Positions 24,809-38,307 of a DNA stretch of 64,000 nt are shown in pieces. Position numbers and translations under genes: made by a program. This DNA is from Leisingera thetidis (lineage in GTDB: Bacteria; Pseudomonadota; Alphaproteobacteria; Rhodobacterales; Rhodobacteraceae). The stretch is taken from contig NZ_CP109787.1 of assembly GCF_025857195.1 (NCBI RefSeq), positions 4,095,001 through 4,159,000 on the forward strand. Direction: 5' to 3'. Within the stretch, counting starts at the first letter, position 1, and every line of letters starts with the position of its first letter. A model generated the notes under the pieces. That model saw only the letters and a program-made list of their open reading frames with translations, was not told the origin of the DNA and ran no database searches.

Positions 24809-26815
24809 CTAGCCGTGCGCCACCCGCGGCCGCCCGCTGGCCTCTACCGTCAGCGAACCTTCAACAAACACCTGCCGCGATTCGACCTGCGCCGTGCGGA
24901 TATCCCGCTCCACATGCACGTGGATATCCTCCGCGCCAGCCACTTCGGCAGCACCGCGCGCCTCCTTCGCCAACGCCGCTTCCAGCGCTGCCAGCGCTTC
25001 ATCAGAGGCCGGGAAATCCACAGGGCCGCTCTCCAGATGCACCCGGTACTTGCCTTCCGCCGGCGAGGTCACGGTGCCGCTGCGCCGCATGGTGACGCGG
25101 CCCACAACAGCACCAATGGCATTGGCGACGCCCGCGTGCTCCGGCAGGATCATGTTGCAATGCAGCCGTTCCCCCACCGCCGGGTAGTAGCTGGGCGCCG
25201 ACGCCCCCAGCCCCACCACATCGACATTCATCGCGGCATCCAGCGCCAGCAGGCCACGATGCCGCGCAAGCCCTTTTTGCAGCAGTACATGCCGCGCCAG
25301 CTCTTTTTCCGGCAGGCCAAAGCTCTCACTTTCTTCGGCAAAAGCAGACTCTAACAGAACCAAAGCGGTCTGTTCGGTCAGCTGATCGATGATCATCTGC
25401 GCCAGCGTTTCCGCATCCTTCGCCACCATGTCGCCACTGCCTACCCGGCGGCGGGCAAAGAGGGTCAGCGCCTTTTCCGCCGCCTCCCGGTCCCAGGCCT
25501 CCACCCGGCCCAGCACATGGCTCGCATCCGAGGACGTCACTCCCGACACCTGCACCAGTCCGCGGTCGACCAGCCGGTTCAGCGATCCATGCTCCATCCG
25601 GGTCCGCAGGATCTGGCCCAGAGGGTGCACCTGCATGCCGATCCGCGCCAGCAGCCCGGCCTCGCGCTCGCTGAGCCCCGCCACCGGCACCCCCGGCACG
25701 GCCCGAACGAACCGGCCGTCAAACTCGCCCACCGTTGTATTGCGCAGCTGTTCGTCCAGCGCCGCATGCACCACGTCCGGCGCGTCCGTGGCAATCAGCG
25801 ACACCGGCACCACCCGGCGCGGCCCCAGGGTCAGCCCGCCCGCCAGGCCGCTGGTATTCAGATGCACCTGGCTGTCACCGCCCAATCCTGTGGTGCGCAT
25901 CGCCACCGCCTCGACCATGGTACGGAATTCGCCGACCCGCGCACCAGCCGGGTCAATCGCCGGCTTGCCGTCCTTGATCAGCGCCACATCGGTTGTTGTG
26001 CCGCCGATGTCGCTCACCAGCGCATGTTCCACACCAGTCATCCAGCGCGCGCCGACGATCGAGGCTGCAGGCCCCGACAAAATGGTTTCGATCGGCCGCT
26101 CCCGCGCCTGCTCGCCGCTCATCAGCGCCCCGTCACCGCGCACCACCATCATCGGCGCCTCGATGCCGAGGTCGCGCAGCGTGTCCTGCGCCCGCCCGAT
26201 CAGCCGGTCGATCATCCCGATCAGCCGCGCGTTCAGCACTGCCGTCACCGCCCGCTTGGGCCCGTTCAGCTTGGCCGACAGCTGGTGCGAACAGGTGACC
26301 GGTGCACTGGTCAGCTCATGAATGATCCGCGCGGCTTCCATCTCATGCGCCGGATTCCTGGTGGCAAAGACCCCGGCAACAGCAAAGCCCGTCACCCCCT
26401 GCCCCTCGGTGCGCAGGAACATCTCCAGCGCCTCCACATCCAGCGGCGCCGCCTCGCTGCCCGCGTGGGTATGGCCGCCCGCGAGCACCAGCGCCGGATC
26501 CCCCTTCAAGGCATCCTTCAGCCCGTGCCGGTCCAGATCGCCTTCAGCAAACCCGATATAGATCAGCGCCACCCGGCCGCCCTGACCCTCGACCAGCGCA
26601 TTGGTGGCCAGTGTCGTGGACAGCGCCGCCAGTGACACGTCCTGCGGCCGCACCCCGGATTGCTCCAGCACCGCCCGGATGGCGCCGCCAACGCCAATCG
26701 CCAAGTCCTGCCGCGTGGTCAGCGACTTGGCCGAGGCGATCACCTCCTTCTCGTCGCGGATCAGCACCGCATCGGTATAGGTTCCGCCTGTATCCACTCC
26801 CAGCAACAGCGCCAT
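24809..26815 (-). CDS. Hydantoinase/oxoprolinase family protein (HyuA-like)
   Basis: A 668-aa protein of the actin/hexokinase-like ATPase superfamily. The N-terminal phosphate-binding turn is GVDTGGTYTDAVLI, SDIGGTTTDVALIKDG is the second nucleotide motif near residue 290, and the C-terminal third is the HyuA extension. Relatives make the ATP-dependent subunit of hydantoinases, 5-oxoprolinase or acetone carboxylase. They usually pair with a HyuB subunit, but none lies in this window, so the reaction is unknown. ATG 26815 follows GAGAGGACC. It sits 72 bp downstream of queG on the same strand. Confidence 0.85.
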   Translation of the reverse strand: MALLLGVDTGGTYTDAVLIRDEKEVIASAKSLTTRQDLAIGVGGAIRAVLEQSGVRPQDVSLAALSTTLATNALVEGQGGRVALIYIGFAEGDLDRHGLKDALKGDPALVLAGGHTHAGSEAAPLDVEALEMFLRTEGQGVTGFAVAGVFATRNPAHEMEAARIIHELTSAPVTCSHQLSAKLNGPKRAVTAVLNARLIGMIDRLIGRAQDTLRDLGIEAPMMVVRGDGALMSGEQARERPIETILSGPAASIVGARWMTGVEHALVSDIGGTTTDVALIKDGKPAIDPAGARVGEFRTMVEAVAMRTTGLGGDSQVHLNTSGLAGGLTLGPRRVVPVSLIATDAPDVVHAALDEQLRNTTVGEFDGRFVRAVPGVPVAGLSEREAGLLARIGMQVHPLGQILRTRMEHGSLNRLVDRGLVQVSGVTSSDASHVLGRVEAWDREAAEKALTLFARRRVGSGDMVAKDAETLAQMIIDQLTEQTALVLLESAFAEESESFGLPEKELARHVLLQKGLARHRGLLALDAAMNVDVVGLGASAPSYYPAVGERLHCNMILPEHAGVANAIGAVVGRVTMRRSGTVTSPAEGKYRVHLESGPVDFPASDEALAALEAALAKEARGAAEVAGAEDIHVHVERDIRTAQVESRQVFVEGSLTVEASGRPRVAHG

Positions 26816-26887
26816 GCCCGGTCCTCTCAAACTCTGTTCGCCGGACCGGGTGTAACGCCTATTTGCGCCGCGTCCATCCTGTTTGCG

Positions 26888-27931
26888 TCACGAAAGCCTT
26901 CGAACCGCCCAGGCCGCCGCATCCGCCACCGCAGCATCCGGATCGCCAGTCAGCCCTTGTGCCACCGGCCGCAGCCCCGGCAGCCCGGAGTTGCCGATGG
27001 CATAAAGCACATTGCGCACAAACCGGTCCCGTCCGATCCGCTTGACCGGTGAACCGGAGAACATTGCCCGGAACCCCGCATCATCCAAGGCGGCAAGCTC
27101 CGCCAGCCGCGGCGCCTTCAGCTCGTCGCGCGCGGCATAGCGCATGTCGCTGGCCGCCACCGCAAACTTGTTCCAGGGGCAGGCCGCAAGGCAGTCATCG
27201 CAGCCATAAATCCGATTGCCCAGCTTCCCGCGCAGTTCTTCTTCCACCGGCCCCTTGTGCTCAATGGTCAGATAGGAAATGCAGCGCCGCGCATCGACTT
27301 GGTAGGGCGCCGGAAAGGCATCGGTTGGACAGCTGTCCAGACAGGCCCGGCAGGACCCGCAGCGGTCCCGCTCCGCCTTATCCGCAGGCAGATCCAAAGT
27401 GGTGAAAACTGAGCCTAAAAAGGCCCAGTTGCCCCAATCCCGGCTCACCAGATTGCTGTGCTTGCCCTGCCAGCCCAGACCTGCCGCCTGGCCCAGCGCC
27501 TTCTCCGGCACCGGCGCGGTATCGACAAAGACCTTCACCTCGCAGGCCTCTCCGGCTTCCGCAATCAGCCAGCGTGCCAGCCGCTTCAGCCGCTTCTTGA
27601 CCAGATCATGATAATCCTTGTTCCGGGCATAAACCGAGACCGCCCCCCGGTCTGCCTGCCCCACCACCGCCATCGGATCCTCGTCCGGCGTATAGCTCTC
27701 TGCCAGCATGATCACGGATCGCGCCTCCGGCCACAGCTGGCTCGGATCGCCGCGCCAGTGCGTCCGTTCCGCCATCCAGCCCATCTGCCCATGATACCCG
27801 GCCTCCAGAAACGCATTCAGCCGCTCTGGCACCTGCGGCACATCCCAGGGACGGCAGATCCGGCAGGAGACAAACCCCTCTGCCAGCGCTTGCGCTACCA
27901 ATCTTTCCTTGATGCCGGATCCGGTCTTCAT
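26888..27931 (-). CDS. queG: Epoxyqueuosine reductase
   Basis: A 347-aa cobalamin- and iron-sulfur-dependent enzyme catalysing the last step of queuosine synthesis in tRNA. Two 4Fe-4S motifs are complete: [12 protein letters not shown] (near 190) and [10 protein letters not shown] (near 240). The cobalamin-region segment [20 protein letters not shown] is intact, and a HEAT-like tail closes the protein. The only plausible ATG (27931) is supplied by the dispersed repeat copy E, so the first residues MKTGSG come from repeat sequence. Confidence 0.93.
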   Translation of the reverse strand: MKTGSGIKERLVAQALAEGFVSCRICRPWDVPQVPERLNAFLEAGYHGQMGWMAERTHWRGDPSQLWPEARSVIMLAESYTPDEDPMAVVGQADRGAVSVYARNKDYHDLVKKRLKRLARWLIAEAGEACEVKVFVDTAPVPEKALGQAAGLGWQGKHSNLVSRDWGNWAFLGSVFTTLDLPADKAERDRCGSCRACLDSCPTDAFPAPYQVDARRCISYLTIEHKGPVEEELRGKLGNRIYGCDDCLAACPWNKFAVAASDMRYAARDELKAPRLAELAALDDAGFRAMFSGSPVKRIGRDRFVRNVLYAIGNSGLPGLRPVAQGLTGDPDAAVADAAAWAVRRLS

Positions 27932-27986
27932 CTGGCTGAAAATATCCTCGGGGGTGAATTGAGCCGCAGGCTCAAGAGGGGGCAGA
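27914..27986 (-). repeat. Extended dispersed repeat, copy E (inverted partner of copy F)
   Basis: On the minus strand it carries a hairpin TTGAGCC-N3-GGCTCAA (27976-27960), then ATTCACCCCCGAGGATATTT with TCAGCCAGATGAAG and ACCGGATCCGGCA. Apart from a two-base substitution and a few indels it is identical to 29574-29643 in the opposite orientation. It includes the start codon of queG and its first five codons. Confidence 0.8.
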
Positions 27987-28008
27987 CAGCCCCTTAACCC
28001 CGTTGATA

Positions 28009-28674
28009 TCAGAAATCCAGATCAGTGTAATGCGGCGGCGGCCGGAAGCCCGGCACCTGATCCGCCAGAATCGACCGGAACGCGGGCCGAGACTTGATCT
28101 TGGCATACCAGTCCTTGACCACCGCCGACCGGTTCCAATCCACATCCGAGATATAATCCAGCGACGACAGATGCGCGGCAGCAGCAAAATCCGCCAGCGT
28201 CATCATATCTCCGGCCAGCCACCGCCGGTGGTCCAGCAGCCAGGCCATGTAGTCCAGATGGTATTTGATCGCCTTGGCTCCGGCTTTCACGTTGCGGCTG
28301 TCGGGATAGCCCTCGCCGGTGATCTTCTTGTTCACCCGCTCATACAGCAGCTTGGAGGTCACCTCGTGGTGGAACTTGTCGTCAAACCAGCTTACCAGAC
28401 GCCGCACTTCGTACCGGCCTTCGGCATCCTTCGGCATCAAGGGCGGCTCCGGCCGGGTGTCCTCCAGATATTCGCAGATCGCAGCGCTTTCGGCCATCAT
28501 CTGGCCGTCCAGCCGGATCACCGGCACCTTGGCCGCCGGGTTGCGGCGCAGGAAATCGGGATCCTGCTCCCAATAGCGCTCTTCGACCAGCTCAACCTCG
28601 ATCTTCTTCTCCGCCAGCGACAGCCGCACCTTGCGGCAAAAGGGTGACAGGGGAACGTGGTACAGGCGCGCCAT
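28009..28674 (-). CDS. Glutathione S-transferase family protein
   Basis: A 221-aa protein with an N-terminal thioredoxin-like domain ([19 protein letters not shown], then [20 protein letters not shown] with the glutathione-contacting ESAAI) and a helical C-terminal domain (about 90-221; [20 protein letters not shown]). A cysteine sits in SPFCRK, as in several bacterial GST classes. Substrate not known. It lies between mtgA and queG, 65 and 77 bp away, all on the minus strand, and is bracketed with mtgA by inverted repeat copies E and F. Confidence 0.88.
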   Translation of the reverse strand: MARLYHVPLSPFCRKVRLSLAEKKIEVELVEERYWEQDPDFLRRNPAAKVPVIRLDGQMMAESAAICEYLEDTRPEPPLMPKDAEGRYEVRRLVSWFDDKFHHEVTSKLLYERVNKKITGEGYPDSRNVKAGAKAIKYHLDYMAWLLDHRRWLAGDMMTLADFAAAAHLSSLDYISDVDWNRSAVVKDWYAKIKSRPAFRSILADQVPGFRPPPHYTDLDF

Positions 28675-28739
28675 GGCTACAAGGGATCTCCAGAAACGTT
28701 ACTACGGATACCCAGCAATGCCTTGACCGGGAGAAAGAT

Positions 28740-29477
28740 TCAATCCTCGAAACAATCCGCCCGCCCGTCTACGCGAATGGTGGCCGCTCCGTCCATAATC
28801 TGCCCCGCACGGCGCTGCACAAAACCGCTGGGGCGGCGGGCCGAGCGCTCTTTGGGATTGGGCAGCACCGCCGCAATCAGTGCCGCCTGCCGGGCGCTCA
28901 GCTGATCCGGGCCGACGCCGAAATACTTGCGCGCCGCGGCTTCGGCGCCAAACACGCCCTCGTCCATTTCGGCAACATTCAGATAGACCTCCAGGATGCG
29001 CCGCTTGCTCCAGACCGCCTCCACGGCCGGAGTCAGCAGTGTCTCCAGCACCTTGCGCGGCCAGCTGCGCCCCTGCCACAGGAACACGTTCTTCACCACC
29101 TGCTGGGAAATGGTCGAGCCGCCGCGGGCGCCGCCCGCCTCGATCGCCGCCTGAATTGCCCGGGCATCAAAGCCCCAATGACGGCAGAACTGCGCATCCT
29201 CCGCCGCCACCACCGAGCGTGCCAGCACCGGGGCGATCTCCTCCAGCGGCACCCACATCCGGTCCACCTCGCCCAACCGGCGCTGCTCGGCCCAGATGGT
29301 GTGGGTGATCGGCGGGTTCACCACCGAAAACAACAGAATGAGAAAGAGGAAGACCGCCGCCGCCGCAAGCACCGCGCGCAAGACCCAGCGCTGCAGCCAG
29401 CGCATCGGCTGAATCTTCCGCTTCGCTGTCTTCTTGCTGCTCTTGGCATTCTTCTTTTTTGCAACTGCCTTGGCCAT
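28740..29477 (-). CDS. mtgA: Monofunctional peptidoglycan glycosyltransferase
   Basis: A 245-aa family GT51 enzyme that polymerises lipid II into glycan strands at the periplasmic face. It has a lysine-rich cytoplasmic tail (1-30) and one membrane anchor (about 34-52, VLAAAAVFLFLILLFSVV). The catalytic Glu93 is in AAEDAQFCRHWGF. GGSTISQQVVKNVFLW and RRILEVYLNVAEMDEGVFGA follow, then KYFGVGPDQLSARQAALIAA. No transpeptidase domain. Length and motif order are normal for MtgA. Confidence 0.94.
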   Translation of the reverse strand: MAKAVAKKKNAKSSKKTAKRKIQPMRWLQRWVLRAVLAAAAVFLFLILLFSVVNPPITHTIWAEQRRLGEVDRMWVPLEEIAPVLARSVVAAEDAQFCRHWGFDARAIQAAIEAGGARGGSTISQQVVKNVFLWQGRSWPRKVLETLLTPAVEAVWSKRRILEVYLNVAEMDEGVFGAEAAARKYFGVGPDQLSARQAALIAAVLPNPKERSARRPSGFVQRRAGQIMDGAATIRVDGRADCFED

Positions 29478-29573
29478 GACTCTCTATAGGACGGCAGAGG
29501 GGTATTCACAAAGGGTCAGTTTGGCAGCCGCCGCAATCCGCTGATCCAAGTTTCGCGGCAACAGGGAAGGGCG

Positions 29574-29643
29574 CTGCCCCTCTTGAGCCTGCGGCTCAAT
29601 TCACCCCGGGATATTTTTGGCCAGATGAAGACCGGATCCGGCA
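29574..29643 (+). repeat. Extended dispersed repeat, copy F (inverted partner of copy E)
   Basis: Carries the hairpin TTGAGCC-N3-GGCTCAA (29583-29599), then the repeat core GGGATATTTTTGGCCAGATG and AAGACCGGATCCGGCA. The last part equals the first codons of queG, giving an orphan MKTGSGSEAAHR and a stop: a stray copy of the queG 5' end. It lies between the mtgA start and the gltB stop. Confidence 0.8.
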
Positions 29644-29660
29644 GCGAGGCGGCTCACAGG

Positions 29661-29693
29661 TGAAAGAAAACCCCGCAAGCAGTGCCTGCAGGG
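29661..29693 (-). terminator. Terminator of the glt operon
   Basis: On the minus strand: CCCTGCA - 9 nt - TGCGGGG followed by TTTTCTTTC, 25 bp past the gltB stop. Confidence 0.75.
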
Positions 29694-29717
29694 CTCTTAT
29701 TCGGTCTCTAACCAGGC

Positions 29718-34246
<4,529 letters not shown>

Positions 34247-34250
<4 letters not shown>

Positions 34251-34687
34251 TGGCTGATTCCTTCTCCGGAAGGGGCAAACATGTCGATCACGTCAGCGCC
34301 GGTCAGTTTCCGGCAGCTGCTGTTGAACGCGTAGCCCTCTGGCTTCTTGTCGATGTAAAGTTCCAGGCGCAATTCATTGCCGCCTGCGTTTTCAAACAGG
34401 CCAGCCGACATTTGCGTCTGGCCCTTATGGTCTCCTGCGGTCATCCGGTACCACAACGCCGAGCCGCACTGGCTGCAGAACGCCCGCTCTGCCCAGTCCG
34501 ACGACCGATAAGTCTGAACCGGACCCAACGCGGCGTAGCCGGGGGCAGCTTGAAAGCTCAGGTAGGGTCCACTGGCCCAGCGCTGGCACATTTCACAGTG
34601 ACAGGCGGAAACGGACGCCTGAACCGGGGTGGCAGTGACGCTCACTGCGCCGCACATGCATTGTCCCTGCAATTCGCTCATGTCCAT
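34247..34687 (-). CDS. GFA-fold zinc protein inside the glt operon
   Basis: A 146-aa protein of the GFA family (glutathione-dependent formaldehyde-activating enzyme fold, CENP-V/Gfa). Zinc ligands are visible as CMCGAVS, CHCEMCQRW and FCSQCGSALWYR. The family name reflects one member; most have unknown roles. The start is ATG 34687 (MDMSEL), with 34681 as an alternative better spaced from AAGGACA. It lies 80 bp after gltD and overlaps gltB by 4 bp, an unusual insertion between the two glutamate synthase subunits. Confidence 0.88.
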
Positions 34688-34767
34688 TGTCCTTCTGCTG
34701 GCTGGGCCAGCTGTACTGACCTTGCTGCGCTTCACTGCTGCTGCGCCGCTGCACTGTGGGTGCCGTG

Positions 34768-36207
34768 TTATTCCGCGGCCACCACGGCCCTGCTGTTGAA
34801 ATTCTCCAGAATCGCCTCGGCGCAGTCGCGGCCGTCCTTGATTGCCCAGACCACAAGCGACGCGCCCCGCACGATGTCGCCCACCGCATAGACACCGTCC
34901 AGCTCGGTGGCGCCGGTCTTGAATGCGGCCTTGACGGTTCCCCAACGGGTCACCGGCAGCTCCGGCTGGTTCCACAGGACCGGCAGCTCTTCCGGCTCAA
35001 AGCCCAATGCCTTGATCACCAGATCAGCCTCTTCGACGTAATCCGCACCCTCGATCACCTCCGGCGCCTGGCGGCCCGAGGCATCCGGCTGGCCCAGGCG
35101 CATCTTCTGAACCATCACGCCTGCAACCTTGCCGCCATCATCGGTGAAACCCTTGGGTGCCGACAGCCATTCGAAGATCACGCCTTCTTCTTCGGCGTTC
35201 TGGGTCTCACGCTGCGAGCCCGGCATGTTGGCCCGGTCGCGGCGGTAGAGGCATTTGACGCTGGTCGCCCCCTGGCGAATCGAGGTCCGCACACAGTCCA
35301 TCGCGGTATCACCGCCGCCGATCACCACAACCTTCTTGCCTTCGGCGTTCAGGCTGCCGTTGTCAAATTCCTCAACTTCGTCGCCAAAGCTCTTCTTGTT
35401 GGAGGCACACAGGAAGTCGATTGCCTTGACGATCCCTTCGGAACCGCTGCCCGGCATCGCCAGATCACGCGATTTGTAAACGCCGGTGGCGATGATCACC
35501 GCATCATGCTTGCTGCGAATCTCGTCAAAGGTGATGTCCTCACCGACATTGCAGTTCATCACGAAGGTGACGCCGCCATCGGCCAACAGCTTGTTGCGGC
35601 GCTCGACCACATCCTTTTCCAGCTTGAAGCTGGGAATGCCGTACATCAGCAGCCCGCCGGAGCGGTCGTAACGGTCATAGACGGTGACCTGCACCCCGGC
35701 CTTTCGCAGCATGTCCGCCGCGGCCAGACCGCCGGGACCGGCACCGATTATACCAACGCTCTCGCTGCGTTCTGCCAGCGGCGCCGCGGGCTTGACCCAG
35801 CCGTTTTCCCAGGCGGTGTCGGTGATGTATTTCTCGACCGAACCGATGGTGACAGTGCCGTGGCCCGATTGTTCGATGACGCAGTTGCCTTCGCACAGAC
35901 GGTCCTGCGGGCAGATGCGGCCGCAGATCTCCGGGAAGGTGTTGGTAGCCTGAGAGGTGGCATAGGCCTCTTCCAGGCGGCCGGTGGCGGTCAGGCGCAG
36001 CCAGTCGGGGATATTGTTGTGCAGCGGACAGTGGCTCTGGCAATAGGGCACGCCGCACTGGCTGCAGCGGCTGGCCTGCTCCTCTGCCTTGGCGGCCGCA
36101 TACTCCGCGTAAATCTCGTTGAAGTCTTCCTTGCGTACGCTCGCGTCACGCTTTTGAGGCATGTCGCGTTCGATCTGCACAAATTTCAGCATCGGTTGCT
36201 TGGCCAC
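34768..36207 (-). CDS. gltD: Glutamate synthase small subunit
   Basis: A 479-aa FAD/NADPH-binding beta subunit of GOGAT that feeds electrons to GltB. N-terminal cysteine motifs for the 4Fe-4S clusters are CSQCGVPYCQSHCPLHNNIP and CGRICPQDRLCEGNC. The FAD dinucleotide fold is VGIIGAGPGGLAAADMLRKA (near 150) and the NADPH fold is KVVVIGGGDTAMDCVR (near 290); it ends GVYAVGDIVRGASLVVWAI. First gene of the operon, divergent from uppP across a 241-bp region rich in inverted repeats. Confidence 0.96.
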   Translation of the reverse strand: MAKQPMLKFVQIERDMPQKRDASVRKEDFNEIYAEYAAAKAEEQASRCSQCGVPYCQSHCPLHNNIPDWLRLTATGRLEEAYATSQATNTFPEICGRICPQDRLCEGNCVIEQSGHGTVTIGSVEKYITDTAWENGWVKPAAPLAERSESVGIIGAGPGGLAAADMLRKAGVQVTVYDRYDRSGGLLMYGIPSFKLEKDVVERRNKLLADGGVTFVMNCNVGEDITFDEIRSKHDAVIIATGVYKSRDLAMPGSGSEGIVKAIDFLCASNKKSFGDEVEEFDNGSLNAEGKKVVVIGGGDTAMDCVRTSIRQGATSVKCLYRRDRANMPGSQRETQNAEEEGVIFEWLSAPKGFTDDGGKVAGVMVQKMRLGQPDASGRQAPEVIEGADYVEEADLVIKALGFEPEELPVLWNQPELPVTRWGTVKAAFKTGATELDGVYAVGDIVRGASLVVWAIKDGRDCAEAILENFNSRAVVAAE

Positions 36208-36267
36208 GGGCTGGACTCCATCGTTTGTCTGGCTGCGCGGGTACCTTTTCAGGTACAGGCACGCTTT

Positions 36268-36286
36268 ATGTCAACTATACTGACCT
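36268..36286. promoter_or_regulatory. Candidate operator upstream of gltD, matching the petP site
   Basis: ATGTCA - 7 nt - TGACCT, 61 bp before the gltD start. It matches the petP-upstream 19-mer at 16 of 19 positions, including the conserved spacer edges. CTGAC/GTCAG at 36280-36295 overlaps it, and GTACCT/AGGTAC lies at 36241-36256. Confidence 0.45.
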
Positions 36287-36342
36287 ATTTTGTCAGCGCT
36301 TTATTTCTGATACCGTCTTCAGCGGAAATGTACAGGTATTTT

Positions 36343-36359
36343 AGGTCCGTACCGGACCT
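36343..36359. promoter_or_regulatory. Perfect 7-bp inverted repeat between gltD and uppP
   Basis: AGGTCCG-TAC-CGGACCT. It lies 90 bp before uppP and 136 bp before gltD in the divergent region. No T run follows, so an operator is likelier than a terminator. The binding factor is unknown. Confidence 0.4.
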
Positions 36360-36448
36360 TAATATGGACTTTCCAATCCGGAGCCGGGATTTATACAGAG
36401 TCACGACAGTTTACGGCCCGTCCGCGGCCAGCGAAGGATGATTTCAGG

Positions 36449-37255
36449 ATGCCGCTTTTCCAACTGATCCTGGTTGCGCTGATCCAGGGCATCACTGAAT
36501 TTCTGCCCGTTTCCTCCTCTGGCCACCTGATTCTGCTGCCTGGGCTGACCGGGCTGGAGGACCAAGGCCAGGTGATTGATGTCGCCGTGCATGTGGGAAC
36601 CCTGGCCGCCGTGATGATCTATTTCTGGGCCGATGTCCGCCAGGGCCTGATCGGCCTGCCCCGAGCCCTGACGGGCCGCAGCGACACGCCCGGTTCCAAG
36701 CTCGCCATGGGGCTGATCGTCGCCACTGTTCCCACGGTCCTGTTCGGCGCGGTGCTGCATTTCACCGGGCTCAGCGATGCGCTGCGGTCGATGACGGTTA
36801 TCGGCTGGACCATGCTGGGGTTCGGGCTGGTGCTGTACTGGGCCGACCAGAAAGGTGCCGAGGTGAAGCAGGCCGGCGACTGGGGCCTGCGCGATGCGCT
36901 GATCATGGGGCTGTGGCAGATGCTGGCGCTGATCCCCGGCACCTCGCGCTCCGGCATCACCATCACCGGCGCGCGCCAGCTTGGCTACACCCGCGAAGAC
37001 GGTGCCCGCATTGCCATGCTGATGTCGGTCCCAACCATCATCGCATCAGGGGTGCTCTTGGGCACCGAGGTGGCGCTGGAGGCGGACACGGCCCTGATGC
37101 GGGACGCAGGAATTGCAGCGGTTCTGGCGATGCTGTCAGCCCTGGCCGCGCTTAGCCTGATGATGCGGCTGCTGCGCTCGGTCAGCTTCACACCTTATGT
37201 GATCTACCGGGTGATCCTGGGGGTTATCCTGCTCGCCATCGCCTACGGCAGCTGA
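36449..37255 (+). CDS. uppP: Undecaprenyl-diphosphatase
   Basis: A 268-aa integral membrane protein of the BacA/UppP family. It dephosphorylates undecaprenyl diphosphate to recycle the lipid carrier of cell-wall synthesis. Both hallmark motifs are present: GITEFLPVSSSGHLILLPG near residue 15 and IPGTSRSGITITGARQLG near 170. About eight hydrophobic helices. ATG 36449. A strong two-way terminator follows at 37266. Confidence 0.95.
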   Translation: MPLFQLILVALIQGITEFLPVSSSGHLILLPGLTGLEDQGQVIDVAVHVGTLAAVMIYFWADVRQGLIGLPRALTGRSDTPGSKLAMGLIVATVPTVLFGAVLHFTGLSDALRSMTVIGWTMLGFGLVLYWADQKGAEVKQAGDWGLRDALIMGLWQMLALIPGTSRSGITITGARQLGYTREDGARIAMLMSVPTIIASGVLLGTEVALEADTALMRDAGIAAVLAMLSALAALSLMMRLLRSVSFTPYVIYRVILGVILLAIAYGS

Positions 37256-37265
37256 GCCGGATACA

Positions 37266-37296
37266 AAAAAGCGCGGGGAAATCCCCGCGCTTTCCA
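37266..37296. terminator. Bidirectional terminator between uppP and the NDUFA9-like gene
   Basis: AGCGCGGGGA-AA-TCCCCGCGCT (37270-37291) flanked by an A run on one side and TTTCC on the other, serving both convergent genes. Confidence 0.9.
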
Positions 37297-37317
37297 TTCC
37301 TTGAACCGATCAGCCGA

Positions 37318-38307
37318 TCAGGCACCGTTGCGCAGATTTCGGGCTGAGTTGGTCATCTCGTCATACTGGCCGGAGGGGCGGAATTTCCACAGATAGTCCG
37401 GCAGCACCGCCTCCAGGCTGACCGGGCTGATGCCCAGATCGCCAAACCCCTTGGCGCCTTCATGGACCACATTGTCCGTCTTCAGGCTTCGCAGCTGGTC
37501 GCGGGTCAGCACCTTGTTTTCGATCAGCTGGAAGCTGGCCGCCTGCAGCATGTCGAACCCGAAGGCCACCAGCCAGGCAGCAGGACGCGGCAGCGACAGG
37601 ACCAGGCGGCGGCGGTGGATCACCTCCAGCATCTGCTCCATCAGCGCCCGGAAGCTTTTGACTTCAGGACCTCCCAGCTCATAGATGCCGCTTTCGGCAT
37701 CGCCCAGCGCGCCCTTGACCGCAGCCTTGGCCACATCGTCCACAAATACCGGCTGGAAGCCGGTGGCACAGCCGGCAATCGGCAGCACAGGTGACAGACG
37801 GGTCATGCCGGCAAAGCGGTTGAAGAACCCGTCTTCGGCCCCGAAGATCACCGACGGTCGCAGGATCACAGCGCCCGGGAAATGCTGTAGAACGGCCGCT
37901 TCGCCCGCGGCCTTGGTGCGGGAATAGTCGCTGGCCGCATCCGCATCGGCGCCAATCGCCGAGATATGCACCAGGCTGGAAACGCCCTCCTGCGATGCGA
38001 TGCGGGCGATGCGGCCCGCGCCTTCTGCGTGCACGGCGCCGAATGTGTTCTTGCCCAGCTCGTTCAGCACACCGACGCAGTTCACCACCGCATCCGCGCC
38101 CTGCATCACCGCGGCCACCGACATGTCGTCGCGGACATTGCAGAACACCGGCTCCACCTGGCCCGGAACGCCGTAGGGCTTCACATGCATGGCTTCATTG
38201 GGCCGGCGCACCGCCACCCGCACCCGCCAGCCTTCCTTGGCCATGCGGCGCGCAATGTAGCGGCCCACGAATCCGGATCCGCCATAGATCGTGACCAGTT
38301 TGGACAT
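37318..38307 (-). CDS. Complex I NDUFA9 subunit family protein (atypical SDR)
   Basis: A 329-aa NAD(P)-binding protein. The start TIYGGSGFVGRYIARRMAKE shows the glycine-rich loop. VNCVGVLNELGKNTFGAVHA and HISAIGADADAASDYSRTKA follow, and a C-terminal region (ENKVLTRDQLRSLKTDNVV) is diagnostic of the NDUFA9-like group. In mitochondria the relative is an accessory subunit of NADH dehydrogenase; in alphaproteobacteria the role is assumed similar. Start at ATG 38307; an upstream extension to 38373 lacks support. Confidence 0.88.
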   Translation of the reverse strand: MSKLVTIYGGSGFVGRYIARRMAKEGWRVRVAVRRPNEAMHVKPYGVPGQVEPVFCNVRDDMSVAAVMQGADAVVNCVGVLNELGKNTFGAVHAEGAGRIARIASQEGVSSLVHISAIGADADAASDYSRTKAAGEAAVLQHFPGAVILRPSVIFGAEDGFFNRFAGMTRLSPVLPIAGCATGFQPVFVDDVAKAAVKGALGDAESGIYELGGPEVKSFRALMEQMLEVIHRRRLVLSLPRPAAWLVAFGFDMLQAASFQLIENKVLTRDQLRSLKTDNVVHEGAKGFGDLGISPVSLEAVLPDYLWKFRPSGQYDEMTNSARNLRNGA

